A stretch of DNA of 64,000 nt, from assembly GCA_020747015.1 (NCBI GenBank), contig JAGTJM010000044.1, positions 1 through 64,000 on the forward strand. The letters are read 5' to 3'. The notes under the pieces were generated by a model. It was not told where the DNA came from and did no database searches. It saw only the letters and a list, made by a program, of their open reading frames with translations. Position numbers and translations under genes: made by a program. Positions 11,773 through 23,376 of the stretch are shown in pieces. Source of the stretch: Pyrenochaeta sp. MPI-SDFR-AT-0127. Lineage: Eukaryota > Ascomycota > Dothideomycetes > Pleosporales > Cucurbitariaceae. Position 1 is the stretch's first letter, and every line of letters starts with the position of its first letter.

Positions 11773-12956
11773 CTAGTCAAATGAACTCTTGAAAGTATAC
11801 CTCTGATCCTCGGGCTGCTGGAATGGCACACCGAGCTCAAATAGCGTGACAACTGCATCCCTAAAGTCATTGAAGAATGCGTCATTGTCCTTTGCGTACA
11901 GCTCCGTATACTGCCTGAAGCCCTTGTCCTTGACAATTTCCATATCGGTGGGCAACATCATGAGAGTCTTTGTCTTGACGTCTTCAAACTGCTTGGGGCC
12001 GTCCCACTTCTTGTACTGCCATTTCTCCTCGATTAAAAGCTTAAAGTAATCATTCGTCAAGGTGGTTGGCGAAAAGGTCCAAGGACCAGAGAAGCCAGAG
12101 CGGTCTGTGTGGCAGCGTCCTAACGCGTGTGCACCAGAAAGAGCGACCATTGCACGGTCATCAAAGCCCATACGTCCGAAGATGGCGCGAATGTGGCTAC
12201 TGCCCTTTGATGCATCAGGTAGACGGCCGTCAGGTGTGCAGAACGACACATCACGGTCCGAACGACCAGCTCGGTATGGAATCTTGGGGCCTTGCATCTC
12301 CTGGATTGCACAGACGCCACCAAGGATCCAGAGGTCGGAGTAGCTTATCCAAGGGAACGCTTCCTTGACAGGGGCGAGAAAGTCGCGGGCAGCCTTTAGA
12401 CCTGCATTGGCGCCGTGGTCGCCTTCAGGAGCGAAGCGCATAGTCGCACCGTTAGAGCCACCAGTGTTGGTCAGTTTGTCATATCTACGCCAGGTCAGTT
12501 ACTGCTTCAGTGGGGAAGATAGTGGGGTGCCACTCACGTTCCAGAGGCATGCCACGCCAACCTCAAGAGTACCGGTCCATAACTCCCATCATCATAGTCA
12601 TCGTTCTCCTCCAGCCTCTTTGCAATACTGTCATACACCTTCTGGTAGTCCTCAAACCTAGGGACGAAAATCTTTCTCGACTCTTGGCCGAATAGCTCTG
12701 GCTTTTGAGTGTAGAGACCCCACACTCCAGCACCAACGAGCAGAGCAGCAGCACCGGCAATCAGACCTGTTGGGTTGCCATCGTATTTGTCTGGGCCCTC
12801 TTCTGTGTCCTTGCCTGTAGCATATCCGCGTTGCCACTGCTGGCGAAACGTAGACTGAGCGGGTGCGACGAAGCGTGAGGAGCGCGTGGCGGTCGTGCGG
12901 AAAGAGGGCGCAGCGGTGCGCAGAGCGCGAGTGAAGGTTCGCGAGGCCGATGCCAT
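11773..12956 (-). CDS. CCP1: Cytochrome c peroxidase, mitochondrial (Ccp1)
   Basis: Two exons (12956-12538 and 12484-11773) with a 53-bp intron (GTGAGT...GCGTAG) give 376 residues. The N-terminus is a classic mitochondrial presequence rich in Arg, Ser and Thr, followed by a hydrophobic stretch (LIAGAAALLVGAGVWGLYT) that would be the inner-membrane sorting segment cut by m-AAA and rhomboid proteases in yeast. The class I haem peroxidase core follows: distal site RLAWHASGT with catalytic Arg, Trp and His, and proximal LSGAHALGRCH with the haem-ligand His. GPW holds the tryptophan corresponding to the radical-forming residue of yeast Ccp1. MMLPTDM matches the family. The enzyme reduces hydrogen peroxide with electrons from cytochrome c in the intermembrane space and acts as a peroxide sensor. 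The identification is secure. Confidence 0.96.
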
Positions 12957-14122
12957 TGTGTTAATTGTTCCGTGTAGCTATGATCGATGTCGAATGAGCT
13001 GGGTGCTGAATTTTGTTTGCTCTCGATGAGTAACAGTTCGATAAGCCACCAAGCTCTCACTGCAGCTTCTTGATAACCCAATTGGGGACTAATGTCAAAG
13101 ACGTGAAGATTAAGGAGAGTCAGAAGCCTAACAGAGTGAATGCGAAGGGCGTGAGAAGCTTTTAAATGGACATGCTACCCTCGGAGCGCGATGGCAACAT
13201 TTCTTCGGCATGCTGGAAACAACGGCAAGACCCACTTCACCGGCCACGGCAGCCAATCACCGCCTTACAAACCTTTTACCATCTGGACCCAGGCGATTAC
13301 GAATGTCCAGCGTTCTCGCGACAAAAAGTCAGACGATACGGCCACGTTTCGCCGATTAGGAAACATTTTCCAAGCATGCAAGATAATCGGAAAAGACGTC
13401 GAGCTTGGCGATGAGAAGTTGCGTGCACATGGATTTATAGCTCCCAGCTTCTGGGCGTGTTCCTCGCTGCAGCAGCGGGCTTCCTGGCGCTGTGATTCGC
13501 TGTAGCGGGCTAGATCGACGCAGGCAATCCAGCCAGGTGAGGGGTAAAGAGGCTCTGCGGGCATCTCAAACATGGTGGATTAAAGAGGCAATTTCACATG
13601 AACATCTAATAGTATTGCTAGAGACATGAGTAACACTGTTTTCCACGGTTTGGGTCGCTATTGCCATTCTGAGTACGACTTATCACACCAATCGCGGCCT
13701 TGATTATCAAGCTGCCGAGACCGCCTTACTCGTACGATCCCCACATGCCGTTCCTGTCCGAGGACGGCAGAAGTGGTAGGCACGTGTATGGCCATGGAGG
13801 AACAGTCTCTGAGATCGCCACAATGGGCATGAGGAGGTTGAGTTCCTGATAGCATAGAAAGCGTCAAGAGTGTCAAGCAGCGTTGATCGTTCATTAAGTC
13901 TACCATCCGTACGTATTATGAATGAACAAGGAAATTCAAAAAGACAAAGACTCCAGTCACCGTCATCTCCCATGCTATCGTGTCTCTCCGCCTGACGCTA
14001 TGCATAATTTGCTCATAACAAGATGATAGGAAAAACCAAACTCCAATGCCATATGCAGGCCCTCACTTCCCAGACCGGATTATCAAGAGCAAGACTGTCC
14101 CAAAATTGCTGATACAAATGAA
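12957..14122. other. CCP1 promoter and spacer; one uncertain 104-codon frame
   Basis: The right flank of CCP1 is its promoter. An open frame at 13191-13505 on the plus strand (MATFLRHAGN...) has fairly protein-like composition in its middle. It overlaps an equally long opposite-strand frame (13265-13573), has no recognisable domain and no introns, so I do not call it as a gene. The rest, up to the 3' end of the F-box-like gene, shows nothing. Confidence 0.4.
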
Positions 14123-15457
14123 TCAAAACATATGACTGTGTGGCGGAGGTAGGCCCAAAGTCAACCCGAGTATGGGGTGCATGTACGGAACCTCTATGCT
14201 GCTGTCCGGCGTTGATGTACCTGAGGTAGATAAGGTAGACGTGCGGAGATCCGTTAATCCCCCCTTTGCTGCTAGATCAGCAGCTTCCTTCTCAAGTTTT
14301 GGTTTGAGCTGAAGCCAGGACGTGTTGTTAGGCTCCTTTGGGATGGCAACTGCACGGCGGTACGAGGGACAGGCTTCCATTGTTCGCAAGGTAATCGGAG
14401 GAGAAAGCTCCGACGCTTTGAGCTCGAAGTAGATCTTGCGCGCCGACTTCTTTGCTTGATAATCGAAAGACTTGCTGGTTCTTGTCGTCTCTTCCCAAAG
14501 TTCCATCTTCTTTGCAAAGACCTTGCGCTCTTCTATAAGTTCCACCTTCTTGGCGTGCCATGTACGCAATTCTGTCTGCCCGGCGGGATCTTGTAGTCTC
14601 TCTTGAGTGTACTCATCAATGAGATGCTTCACATCAGATAGCAGATAGACTGTCTTTAACGAGTGCGTGCTCGCTGGGCCTACACCCACAAAGTTGCCCC
14701 AGGAATCAAAAATACCTGATGGGAGAGCCTTGTGAAGATACGAAATATCCTCGCCATTTGCATTCCTGAGTAGAGCCATAGCATCCTGCTCTTTTAAGGC
14801 CTTGGCCTGCAGACATGTCTTGCACCAGCGACGAAGGAAAGCCCAGTAGGTTTTGCGTGTATTCGGTGCGCCGCAACTCATGCAGCCATGGCCATGACGC
14901 AGATGGGCATACTGAAACTCGCTAAGTTCAGAGGGTGGGTCTGGCATGTCGCTCCCGTAGTAGTAGTTCCTACTATGCTTCCAGAGCATAGGGTTGTCAC
15001 GTAGGAACCGGTAGCACGAGGCGATTTTGCTGCGCATTTCCAGTAATTGCGCGGGGTCAGAAAACGAGAGTATAGTGAACCAGCAATCCAGGTCGACGCC
15101 TTTGGACAAGGTCTTGCCCTTCCGTAGCCTGGTGGGCTTTCGTTGCTGCCATTGTTGATTGAGAAGTGGACGATCTGGTACAGTGACAGGCGACGAGGTC
15201 GCATTCGCTCCTGATGATATTGAAAGGCTTGCAGACTGGTTGAATTCGTTCTTGCCTTCTTCACCTCGCTTGCGCTTCAACGCCCCGGGAACGTTTGCCA
15301 GTGGCACATGATGAGACCGCACCTCCTTCTGCTCGTGCGCGGTCTTACTCCCTCCCGGCTTCCGGCAGTTGATCACTGTGCCATATGCGCCAGCCAGCGT
15401 CTGGGAGAATGGAGTCTGCTTGTTGACTTTGAAGGCGACATTTTTCGCATTAACCAT
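14123..15457 (-). CDS. F-box-like protein with a CxxC...CxxC zinc-type cluster
   Basis: A single exon of 444 residues. Residues 1-118 are low-complexity and basic (KRKRGEE at 61-67). Residues 121-165 look like a degenerate F-box: LDCWFTILSFSDPAQLLEMR, then a CYRFLRDNPMLWK segment typical of the second and third F-box helices. A cluster of four cysteines follows (C192, C195, C212, C215; CxxC, 16 residues, CxxC) that could bind zinc. A charged helical region (about 285-345) follows, and the tail is Ser/Thr-rich. The layout recalls fungal F-box adaptors that recruit substrates to SCF ubiquitin ligases, with a family-specific zinc knuckle instead of LRR or WD40 repeats. The substrate is unknown. 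The start is supported by AACCATGG-like context. Confidence 0.75.
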   Translation of the reverse strand: MVNAKNVAFKVNKQTPFSQTLAGAYGTVINCRKPGGSKTAHEQKEVRSHHVPLANVPGALKRKRGEEGKNEFNQSASLSISSGANATSSPVTVPDRPLLNQQWQQRKPTRLRKGKTLSKGVDLDCWFTILSFSDPAQLLEMRSKIASCYRFLRDNPMLWKHSRNYYYGSDMPDPPSELSEFQYAHLRHGHGCMSCGAPNTRKTYWAFLRRWCKTCLQAKALKEQDAMALLRNANGEDISYLHKALPSGIFDSWGNFVGVGPASTHSLKTVYLLSDVKHLIDEYTQERLQDPAGQTELRTWHAKKVELIEERKVFAKKMELWEETTRTSKSFDYQAKKSARKIYFELKASELSPPITLRTMEACPSYRRAVAIPKEPNNTSWLQLKPKLEKEAADLAAKGGLTDLRTSTLSTSGTSTPDSSIEVPYMHPILGLTLGLPPPHSHMF

Positions 15458-16498
15458 GGCTGGTCAGCAGGCCAGCCGCTGTGGAGATACAGTCCGGATC
15501 GCACGCAATAACTCTTCCAGATAGTTGACTGACGTTGGCATAGAGAGTAGCAGTATCTAAACCGTGGGTTGGAGGTTGAGAGGCTGACGAGAGAAAAGAA
15601 AGAGACGTTGACGTTGAGTGAGAGTTTTAGGTGCAGGTGCGCCGAGCCTTGGATCATGAAGTCGGAACCAGACTTCGCCGATTGGCTTCGGATGTGGTTG
15701 CTGAGTGACTAAGCCTGCCCTCTCTGTTATTATGGCTATATAGTACCGGCAGATGCACCGAAGGACCGAAGGTGATATCAGCCTGGCAGTTTGGTGGGAG
15801 ACGTCTTTTAGGGTTTATGCTGAGGACCTGCGCATACTGTTCATGCGGAAAGGCTGCACGCATGCTCGCTGGACCGCCCCGACGTCCTCCCGCGGCCAGT
15901 GGATTTTCATTGGATCACGACGCCACAGCCGTCGATCTCATTGTGACATTCCGACGGCAACGCCAAGTTGTATCCAAGTTACATCCAACAGTCGTCATAT
16001 GCGAGGTGCCAACTGCTAGGTTTCTTTGTCGCCAATCGGCCATTCGGCCACCGACGGTTGCTTTGAAAATCTTGCACACAAGTCAGCATGAACGTCAGCG
16101 CGATGGCCACAGTGCGCGGAACTCCAGGTGACGTTTGCCACAACATGTTGGTGAAGCCCATCGCAGCTGCCTCTTTGGGTACTATTCTGGCTTACACACT
16201 GCAAAACTTGGTAAGCGGCACCCATAAAAACGCGGGGTTAACGAGGCCAACACGGTTCAAGAGTGGACATCTCCCTTGCTAGTATTTGCGACCTCGGCCT
16301 CTGTGCTGACTGCATTTCGTCCCTCCTTGATCGCACAATACATTTCATCTCCTCTACATTCCACACAGCCGGTGCGAGTTTGAGACAGAAGCGATCTGCT
16401 GCATTGCATTAGTCTGTTCGACCAGGCAGATAAGGTGTCTCAGGGTTCCCAGTTTTAAGTGTCTTTAGCCGCATCACCAACATCTTTCGACAGCCAGG
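15458..16498. other. Divergent promoter region, F-box-like gene and MFS transporter
   Basis: About 1 kb between two divergently transcribed genes. Open frames on both strands around 15750-16280 overlap each other and have no family resemblance. I could not assign any specific regulatory site. Confidence 0.45.
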
Positions 16499-18193
16499 AT
16501 GTTTGGAAAGAAAGAAGGTAAGTCGCGCATCTTCCTTGCTAGGTTGCAAAGTTCTCCGCTATCGCGACTTCTGATGCTTGATTAATTCAATCAACCATAT
16601 GCACTCCCACTGACACTGTTCACCATGCACGTTTCTTTATGGCCCAGCATGCTTACTAGCCGTAGAAGACAACCCGTCGACGGGCTTCGACAAACAAGAG
16701 CCAGTGCCTCGCTACGATGCTACTACCTATGATGAGGCACCCGAACTGGTTATGTGCCCCCCGCATACCACAGAGTCTAAACTCGTCTCAAGAATCGATC
16801 TCCACGTAATTCCCTTCTTGTGTATCATGTACTTATTAGCCTTTCTCGACCGGTAAGTTGCCTCCAACTGATACTTCTTGCAGAACTAAGTTAGCCATGT
16901 AGTGTAAATATCGCCAATGCGAATGTTTTCGGCTTATCGCAGGAGCTGAACATTGTTGATGGAAATAAGTACAATACAGCACTGGTGATATTCTTCGTCC
17001 CATATATTCTGTTCGAGATCCCCTCAAACATACTTCTCAAAAAGATGAAGCCTCGCATATGGCTCAGCATTTGCATGTTTGGGTTTGGGCTAGTCACGAT
17101 GCTACAAGGCTTCGTGCAAAACTACGCTGGCCTACTCACTACGCGATTCTTTCTGGGTGTTTTCGAGACCGGCATGTTTCCGGGTGCATTCTATCTCATT
17201 GGCATGTGGTATCGCCGCCACGAAGCACAGAAGCGCTACTCCTTCTTCTTTTCGTCCACAACTCTCGCTGGAGCTTTTGGCGGTCTCCTTGCCAGCGCAA
17301 TCGGCAAGATGGACCATGTGGCTGGATACCGGGGATGGCGCTGGATCTTTATTGTTGAAGGCCTCCTCACAGTCATCGTGTCGTTCTTCTTCTTTTTTCT
17401 ATTACCCAATTTTCCAGAAGAAGCGAAGTGGCTGACTGAGGACGAGAGAGCTTATGTCAAGGCCAGATTGCAGATCGACCAAGGAAAATCCGCAGCCGAG
17501 CGCTCCATCTCGCTCCGTGATGTTGGCAACGTGTTTCGGGACCCCAAGATCATCATCGGCGGATTTATGTATTTCGGCCTTGTTGTCCCAGCCTACGGAT
17601 ATGCATACTTCAGCCCGACCATCATTCAATCCTACGGCTACTCTCCTATCCAAACACAACTCCACAGCGTACCCCCTTGGGCTGCTGCATTTGGTTTCTC
17701 CATGATAATCGCATGGTTCTCAGACAAACTCAAGCACCGCTTCCTCTTCGCCATCTTTCCAATCTGCATCTGCATAACGGGTTTCGCTATCCTGCTCACC
17801 GTACATAACAACCGGCAAGTGCAATATGCAGCTCTCTTTTTAGTGGCTCTTGGGGCCTATACCGCTATGCCTGTCATCGTATGTTGGTTCAACATGAATC
17901 TTGGAGGTCATCATAGAAGGGCCGTCGGAAGTGCCTGGCAAGTCGGCTTTGGAAACATCGGAGGTATCATTGCTGTTTACTCTTTCCTCAAGAAAGATGG
18001 GCCCAGGTACACCCCAGGTTACTCGATCAGCATTGGTTTCGTTTGCTTGAGTGCACTGAGCTGTTGTGTTTACTTTACCATGTGTATGTGGCAGAACAGA
18101 TCGAGGGATAAGAGCGTGAGGGACGTTGGTCTGACAGAGTACGAGAAGACTGAGCTGGGTGACCTGAGCCCAGATTATCGCTATTTGTTGTAG
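16499..18193 (+). CDS. MFS anion:cation symporter (Dal5/Tna1-type allantoate/nicotinate permease family)
   Basis: Three exons (16499-16517, 16660-16852, 16903-18193) with introns of 142 and 50 bp give 500 residues. The first exon is only 19 nt. The protein has about 12 predicted membrane helices. The ACS-family signature is clear: IDLHVIPFLCIMYLLAFLDR then VNIANA at the end of TM1, FEIPSNILLKKMKPRIWL (loop 2-3), TRFFLGVFETGMFPGAFYL (TM4), and YRGWRWIFIVEGLLT before the long central loop. The C-terminus is cytosolic and acidic. Family members import carboxylated nutrients such as allantoate, nicotinate, biotin precursors or pantothenate. Substrate cannot be told from sequence. No adjacent catabolic gene gives a clue. 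Splice joins are all in phase and recreate conserved residues (the LDRVN motif spans intron 2). Confidence 0.92.
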
Positions 18194-18777
18194 AATAAGT
18201 GGAGAAATTAGCAGGAATAGTGGTAGTAGAAGAAGAAGGGTGCTTATGTTTGATGTGTACGAACTTGGAAATGTGTGTAGCTGGTGGGAGAGAGAAGGGC
18301 CGATAGAATAGACAATCGAATAGATTTAAAACAAGCCGGTAAATATTCTTGGTTTGAATCTAATTTTGGGCGAAGAGAGCATATCTGCACAATTTGCTAT
18401 ATGCGAGTTACGTCTTTCGGTCTATCGTTTTATCGACTGCAAAATTGAACACTCTTCATAGCCCTAGAAGACAAGATGTCCAAGGCTACCCTGCTTGACA
18501 GGGCTGAATAGCCCGCTACAATTCGGCTCCTGAACCATGGCTTGTACCGAGATATCAAAACATTGGCTTGTCGAGTAACCCAGGTGTCGGTTATTGAAGT
18601 GTGCATGCCGACTCCATTTCGCAGGCTATTCGCTTTTATAACGAGTCGTGATTAAGCGATTTCCGCTTGCGGACTTGCCATATCATATATGCTCGTGAAG
18701 ATCTTCTACCCCTGTTCGAGGCGCAAGTGCATGTCGCGAGCCGGCTGTTGTTTCGGTGTCGCATCAAAGCTGAGACT
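18194..18777. other. Convergent 3' spacer
   Basis: Lies between two converging genes. No coding or RNA signal was recognised. Confidence 0.55.
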
Positions 18778-19635
18778 TCAAGTGACACTCGGCACCGTGA
18801 CAAGGCTCTCAGTCTCTGCACCGACGTCACTACCATGTCCCCAGATCTCCTTACTCTCACTCTCAACGCCTCTCATTGCCTTCGCTACTTCCTCCAGTCT
18901 TATGACTACCTCTTGTACGCCCATATTCACCTTTTCGAAGTATCGGTCATTCTCTTCTCTCCTTTTCCTGCTGAGCTCAATGTCTTTTTCTGTCTCCTCT
19001 TCAAGCTTGATCCTATCGAACAATTTATCGTCTTTGGTAGCACCCGGATTGATTTGAGTTTTTGTCATGCTTTGAGGTACTAATTCAGCTGCCTGTATGT
19101 CCTGTGCCTTCTTCTTTCGTTCGGTTGACTGGTCATTCTCTTCCGGCTCGGAACGGGCCCACGCTTTAGCGAGCTCAATCTGCGCTCTCCGTAGTTCATC
19201 CAGCGCACGCGAATGCTCAGACCCAAACACTGTTGCTCCTGGGCCTTTGATAGCACTAAGCTCGACCTCTTCCAGTGTATTCTGCATCTCAGCCCATATC
19301 GCTTCTGCTCTCGATGATGCTTCGGCGTCTGCTGCTTGACTTTGCTGTCGCTGCCGCCGCTGGAAGGGTGCAGACGTGTTCGAAGATGTGAGACTGAGAT
19401 GTTCACCATCGTACTGGGTGCCCGTGATCGTTGGTGGTAGAGGTCGCTTAGCGTCTGAGGCGAGGAGAGAGCGCTGGCGAACTAGGGGAGGCTTTGCAGG
19501 TGTTCGGCTCTCGGTGCCTGGAGGTAGGAGTGATGTATTCGAGCCATTGCGCGATGGTGGGCCAACAAAGAGTGCTGGAGCTGGTAGACGGTTCATTTGA
19601 GTCTTGGTGGGTTTCTGGTCGTCCCTGGAGGCCAT
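18778..19635 (-). CDS. Conserved-looking coiled-coil protein of unknown function (285 aa)
   Basis: A single open exon. Residues 1-95 are low-complexity, rich in Pro, Ser and Thr with several basic residues (PPLVRQRSLL and AKRPLPP). Residues 100-165 form a helical block (SRAEAIWAEMQNTLEEVELS, then a HSRALDELRRAQIELAKAWA segment) with a regular heptad pattern. A second charged helix runs from about 205 to 265 (KLEEETEKDIELSRKRREEN). No catalytic motif, signal peptide or membrane helix is visible. The non-random helical blocks and absence of stops argue for a real gene. I do not recognise the family. It shares a 375-bp divergent promoter with RPS23. A cytoskeletal or scaffold role is possible but unsupported. 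Confidence 0.75.
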   Translation of the reverse strand: MASRDDQKPTKTQMNRLPAPALFVGPPSRNGSNTSLLPPGTESRTPAKPPLVRQRSLLASDAKRPLPPTITGTQYDGEHLSLTSSNTSAPFQRRQRQQSQAADAEASSRAEAIWAEMQNTLEEVELSAIKGPGATVFGSEHSRALDELRRAQIELAKAWARSEPEENDQSTERKKKAQDIQAAELVPQSMTKTQINPGATKDDKLFDRIKLEEETEKDIELSRKRREENDRYFEKVNMGVQEVVIRLEEVAKAMRGVESESKEIWGHGSDVGAETESLVTVPSVT

Positions 19636-20010
19636 GCTGAGGGATGAATTTGATGTTGGAGGTATGGCAGGGGAGGGTATTCAAATGGTTAACTTGATGT
19701 TACACAATGTGCTTTGTACGAGCGAGCAGACGCCTTTGACGCTTTCTAGTACAAGTCAAAATCCATTCAGGAAAAGAAGCACCATTGAAGATTGGCGTTT
19801 CCACCTTTGATAGGTGTTCGCGATCGAATGACGCTGGTTACATTGCGATAAGATAAGATGGAGATGCAGTCGGAGCTAACCGAAGATGAGCTTAGCGCAA
19901 GCGACGCCAAGGCCACACTCAATTCTCTCCAGCCCGCCGCATTGAACTTCGACCTCCGTCCGCGATACTAACACCCACCCTCCAGTAATCCCATCGTCAA
20001 TACCGCAAAC
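19636..20010. promoter_or_regulatory. Divergent promoter shared by coiled-coil gene and RPS23
   Basis: 375 bp between two start codons facing away from each other. The RPS23 side is pyrimidine-rich just before the ATG (ctccagcccgccgc and ccaccctccagtaatccc), as is usual for ribosomal protein genes. No named site is assigned. Confidence 0.5.
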
Positions 20011-20652
20011 ATGGGTAAAGGTATGCATCTACACTTTCTGAACGCACCAGGCCTACCAAATCGACCCTCACTGGGGGTTGCGACATTGACGGCTGCAACA
20101 GAAAAGCTGACAATAGACTCTAGGAAAGCCGAGAGGTCTCAACGCTGCCCGCAAGCTCCGCAACCATCGTCGTGAGGGACGATGGGCCGATCTCCACTAC
20201 AAGAAGCGCCTTCTCGGAACCGCCTACAAGTCCTCGCCGTTCGGTGGCTCTTCCCACGCCAAGGGCATAGTCCTTGAGAAGGTCGGTGTTGAGGCCAAAC
20301 AGCCCAACTCCGCTATCCGAAAGTGTGTCAGGGTTCAATTGATCAAGAACGGAAAGAAGGTCACTGCTTTCGGTACGTTACACCACCTCGCAACTTGAAG
20401 TTGGACGACTACAAGCGGGATGAAGATCTGTGGCGAGACGAGAGATGTTTGGCTATGGCTAACAACCTGACAGTCCCCAACGATGGTTGCTTGAACTTCG
20501 TAGACGAGAACGACGAGGTCCTCCTCGCTGGATTCGGTCGCAAGGGCAAGGCCAAGGGTGATATTCCCGGTGTGCGTTTCAAGGTCGTTAAGGTCTCCGG
20601 TGTCGGTTTGTCGGCTCTATGGAAGGAGAAGAAGGAGAAGCCCAGGTCATAG
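20011..20652 (+). CDS. RPS23: 40S ribosomal protein S23 (uS12)
   Basis: Three exons (20011-20020, 20124-20372, 20474-20652) with introns of 103 and 101 bp give 145 residues, the exact family length. The first exon is just MGK plus one base, the usual arrangement in fungal ribosomal protein genes. The sequence is almost invariant with other eukaryotes: MGKGKPRGLNAARKLRNHRR, KQPNSAIRKCVRVQLIKNGK, and the C-terminal GVGLSALWKEKKEKPRS. Pro64 in QPNSAIRK is the residue hydroxylated by Tpa1/OGFOD1 enzymes and lies at the decoding centre. The protein is needed for translation accuracy. Both introns are longer than the window's norm, as is common in ribosomal protein genes. Confidence 0.98.
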
Positions 20653-21274
20653 AGGACTCGCTTGTAAGGAGTTGAGGATGACAAATGTGGACCATCGAAG
20701 CCCGCCACGAACGACTGATGGAATCCGCGGATCATTATGGGAGGCTACCGGAGTACTTTACATTGGGGATATTCCTGTGCTTTCACTCGGCATATGAAAA
20801 GTCATGATATGCTGGAGGGTTAGATAGAGAAATCTGACCTGTTCAAGCACCCACATTCGTTCTCAAACGCACTTCACAATGACACCGAGTATTTGACGTC
20901 TTCGACATGATTTTAGCTACATTCCAAGCACGAGGTTTTCGACACTGGTTAGTCAAAATATGACCTTTTTGCTAAGACAAGGACTGTCGAGTAGTCGCGA
21001 TACTTTGAATAACATCAACACAATGTCTATGTAATATTGACAAAGAGATGCTAAGAATTATGTTGTGCGTTCTAGGGTAATACGGTATACATGGCAGGCT
21101 CCTGTAATAATCTCACGCACAAAATCGTGGACCCCAGCGACGTATAGATATAAATAGAGAAATAAAGTAGGGTATCTCAAAAAAACGCCAACTTATGCCG
21201 CCCTAAGGTTCTTTCTCTTTCAAAGCAAGCCGGAGACCTTCGCAACTTCGTGAGGCGATTGGAAAGCCAAAATG
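20653..21274. other. Convergent 3' spacer, RPS23 and IMA1
   Basis: AT-rich 3' flanks of both genes. Nothing else is seen. Confidence 0.6.
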
Positions 21275-23042
21275 TTATTTAGAGAAAAGTCCATTGAAGG
21301 TGTCCTCCAAGCCTGTATCCTTCATCGTCCCATAGTAATCGTACTTTAGCTTGGGTGATGCAAACATTTCGGCATTCCGCTTTACGCTTTTCGGTACACC
21401 CAACCCATCTAAGCCTTTGACTTCACCAACACCACCCCGGGCTTTTTGCTCCTCTTTGAAGAAGTTTGGCGTAGCATCTTTGAGTGGAGGATCCCATACG
21501 CCAGGCTTCCAAGGATTCGCCTTCATCTGTGCCGGGGCTCTGGGTGCGGCAGGAATCTTATGTCGGAAGGGGTTGGGATCTTTCTTGCTGAAAAGAGAAT
21601 GACGTTCTTGGTATGTGTTTTGTTGTGGTTGAGGGGGTTCTTGGGACCATTGATGGGGCAGTATAGTAGGAGTATGTGCTGCGAAGCGACGCTGGGTGGG
21701 CGTCCAGTCCATATCATCGTCTCCAAACGCGCTTTTCCGCTCTGCAAACGGCGTAGTAGCCTCAGTGGTGGCATGCGTACTATATGACGTTGCTGTTAGA
21801 GTTGGTGAAGGTGGGAGCGCCGAAGTATCTTGGAAACTAGTCGTGAAGGCTTGTGCCATGTTATCGAAGATGTTCGATTGGGAATGAGATGGATGGTGTG
21901 TAGCTCGAGTGGCTTTCTCTGCACTATTGGGTGCACTTGCGAGATTTTCGCTTCCCAGACGATGTAAAGACGTTGGTGAAGTATAGACGATGCGCACAGT
22001 CTTCCAAGTGAGTATACAGGATAGCCCCAAGGCAATTAACATGAATAAATGTGTGCTTTGGAAGGCCCATAGAGTACCGTTGTCGATGACGGCATGTTTC
22101 CAATAGAATAGACATCCAGACCGAAGGGAGAGTGTGGTAATGCGAACGGACCACAGCGATTTGAGACCACTCATTCGTCCAGTGAGACTGTTCGTCTTGA
22201 CTTTCAACTTTGGGTTCCACCAGATGGTGATTAAGTCTATGACAAGCGCGAATTGAACCACGTTGACTAGGTACGGTGACAGTACACAGCTCCGGTCAAT
22301 TGAGTGCACGGATATCGCCTGGCTCAGACATGTATCCCATTTAAATGCTTCCTCGACCTCAACGCCATCGTTCGGAGCCATAAGCAATCCGAACATATGC
22401 CACAACATCCCTATCAACGTACTTGAGATGTACGCCCACTTCGCCAGCGAAATGATCCTCAAAGTCCACGCCTGTCTTGAAGTCTGAACGGTCCTTCGCC
22501 TCTCGTCGCTTTTCTCCATGATACGTCGAAGGTGGTCTGCCCTTGCTGCATATCCCGCATTCCTGATCTGGTCCTGGACTCGAGGGAGACAGTTCTGGCA
22601 TACTTGCGGGTACCGATCCTCGAGTTCGCTCTTGTATGCATCATAGGATGCGAGAAACTTCTCGTATTTTGGATCATCCTCCTCGGGAAGGTATTCGGCT
22701 AATATGTTGGCAACGAGGGTTTGGTTGTGCTGACATGTGTCGCAAAATAGTTCCTCGCCCGCTATTGGCATGGCAGGTGATGGAGAGCGTGAGTGTAGGT
22801 ACTGAAAGGAAGATACAGGGGCGGTCGTAATTTCTTCTACAGGTGGGTCGGTAATGTTTCCGCGCTACAAGGTTGTCAGCAAAGAGACTCATGCAGAATA
22901 TATGCACTGGAATGTTTACCTCATCGAAGTGATTCACTGCGTCACATTGCGGACATAAGTAAGTCTTGGGTATGTGTGAAACACTATCTCGGGCCTGTAC
23001 ATTGCAATAGTGGCAGCGTAATCTGCGCCGTAACAGCACCAT
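21275..23042 (-). CDS. IMA1: Ima1-type inner nuclear membrane protein
   Basis: Two exons (23042-22920 and 22864-21275) with a 55-bp intron (GTAAAC...CTTGTAG) give 570 residues. The N-terminal Ima1 domain has paired cysteines in zinc-finger spacing: C10/C13 (CHYC), C30/C33 (CPQC), C82/C85 (CDTC) and C130/C133 (CQNC). A helical segment and about four to five membrane helices follow (WAYISSTLIGMLWHMFGLLM; VNVVQFALVIDLITIW; HLFMLIALGLSCILTW among them). The tail is Pro/Ser/Thr-rich, about 230 residues long, and ends in a conserved LEDTFNGLFS motif. In fission yeast Ima1 sits in the inner nuclear membrane and couples heterochromatin and nuclear envelope; the animal relative is Samp1/NET5. The start at 23042 is chosen because the first CxxC pair lies only ten codons in. 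Confidence 0.9.
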
Positions 23043-23376
23043 CGTGAATAGATGCCATGTATTGGAAGAGTAAAGTTGTTGCTGCACGATGTCATCAGTG
23101 CGGTGTTTTGGAGTGTCGACATTCTGCCCCTGGTGACCGCTCGGGCGCTGGCGCGAAATTTGGTTCACGACTTCGAATTCATCAATCACACGTTCAACAG
23201 GAGACTTTCGGCCCGCCACAACAAGGGGGATACTCGAATTGGTGTTCGAGTCTGCGCTGCTGCCACTCATTGAACGTTCAGATTCTGCTCACCAGCACCC
23301 CTCCTTTGGCTGCCAATCGATGGCTCGGTAGTCCGCATACCCTCCCAATTCCACAATCGCCTCCATCTCGGCCACC
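23043..23376. promoter_or_regulatory. Divergent promoter IMA1 / MRPL40
   Basis: 334 bp between two start codons on opposite strands, so both genes must share control elements here. No specific motif was identified. Confidence 0.5.

Noticed and set aside
13191..13573. Overlapping 100-codon frames on both strands upstream of CCP1
   Set aside because: Mutually overlapping, no domain, no splice sites; most likely CCP1 upstream region.
16240..16275. B-box-like string (cacggttcaagagtgg)
   Set aside because: Lacks the downstream CC and an upstream A box; no cloverleaf could be drawn.
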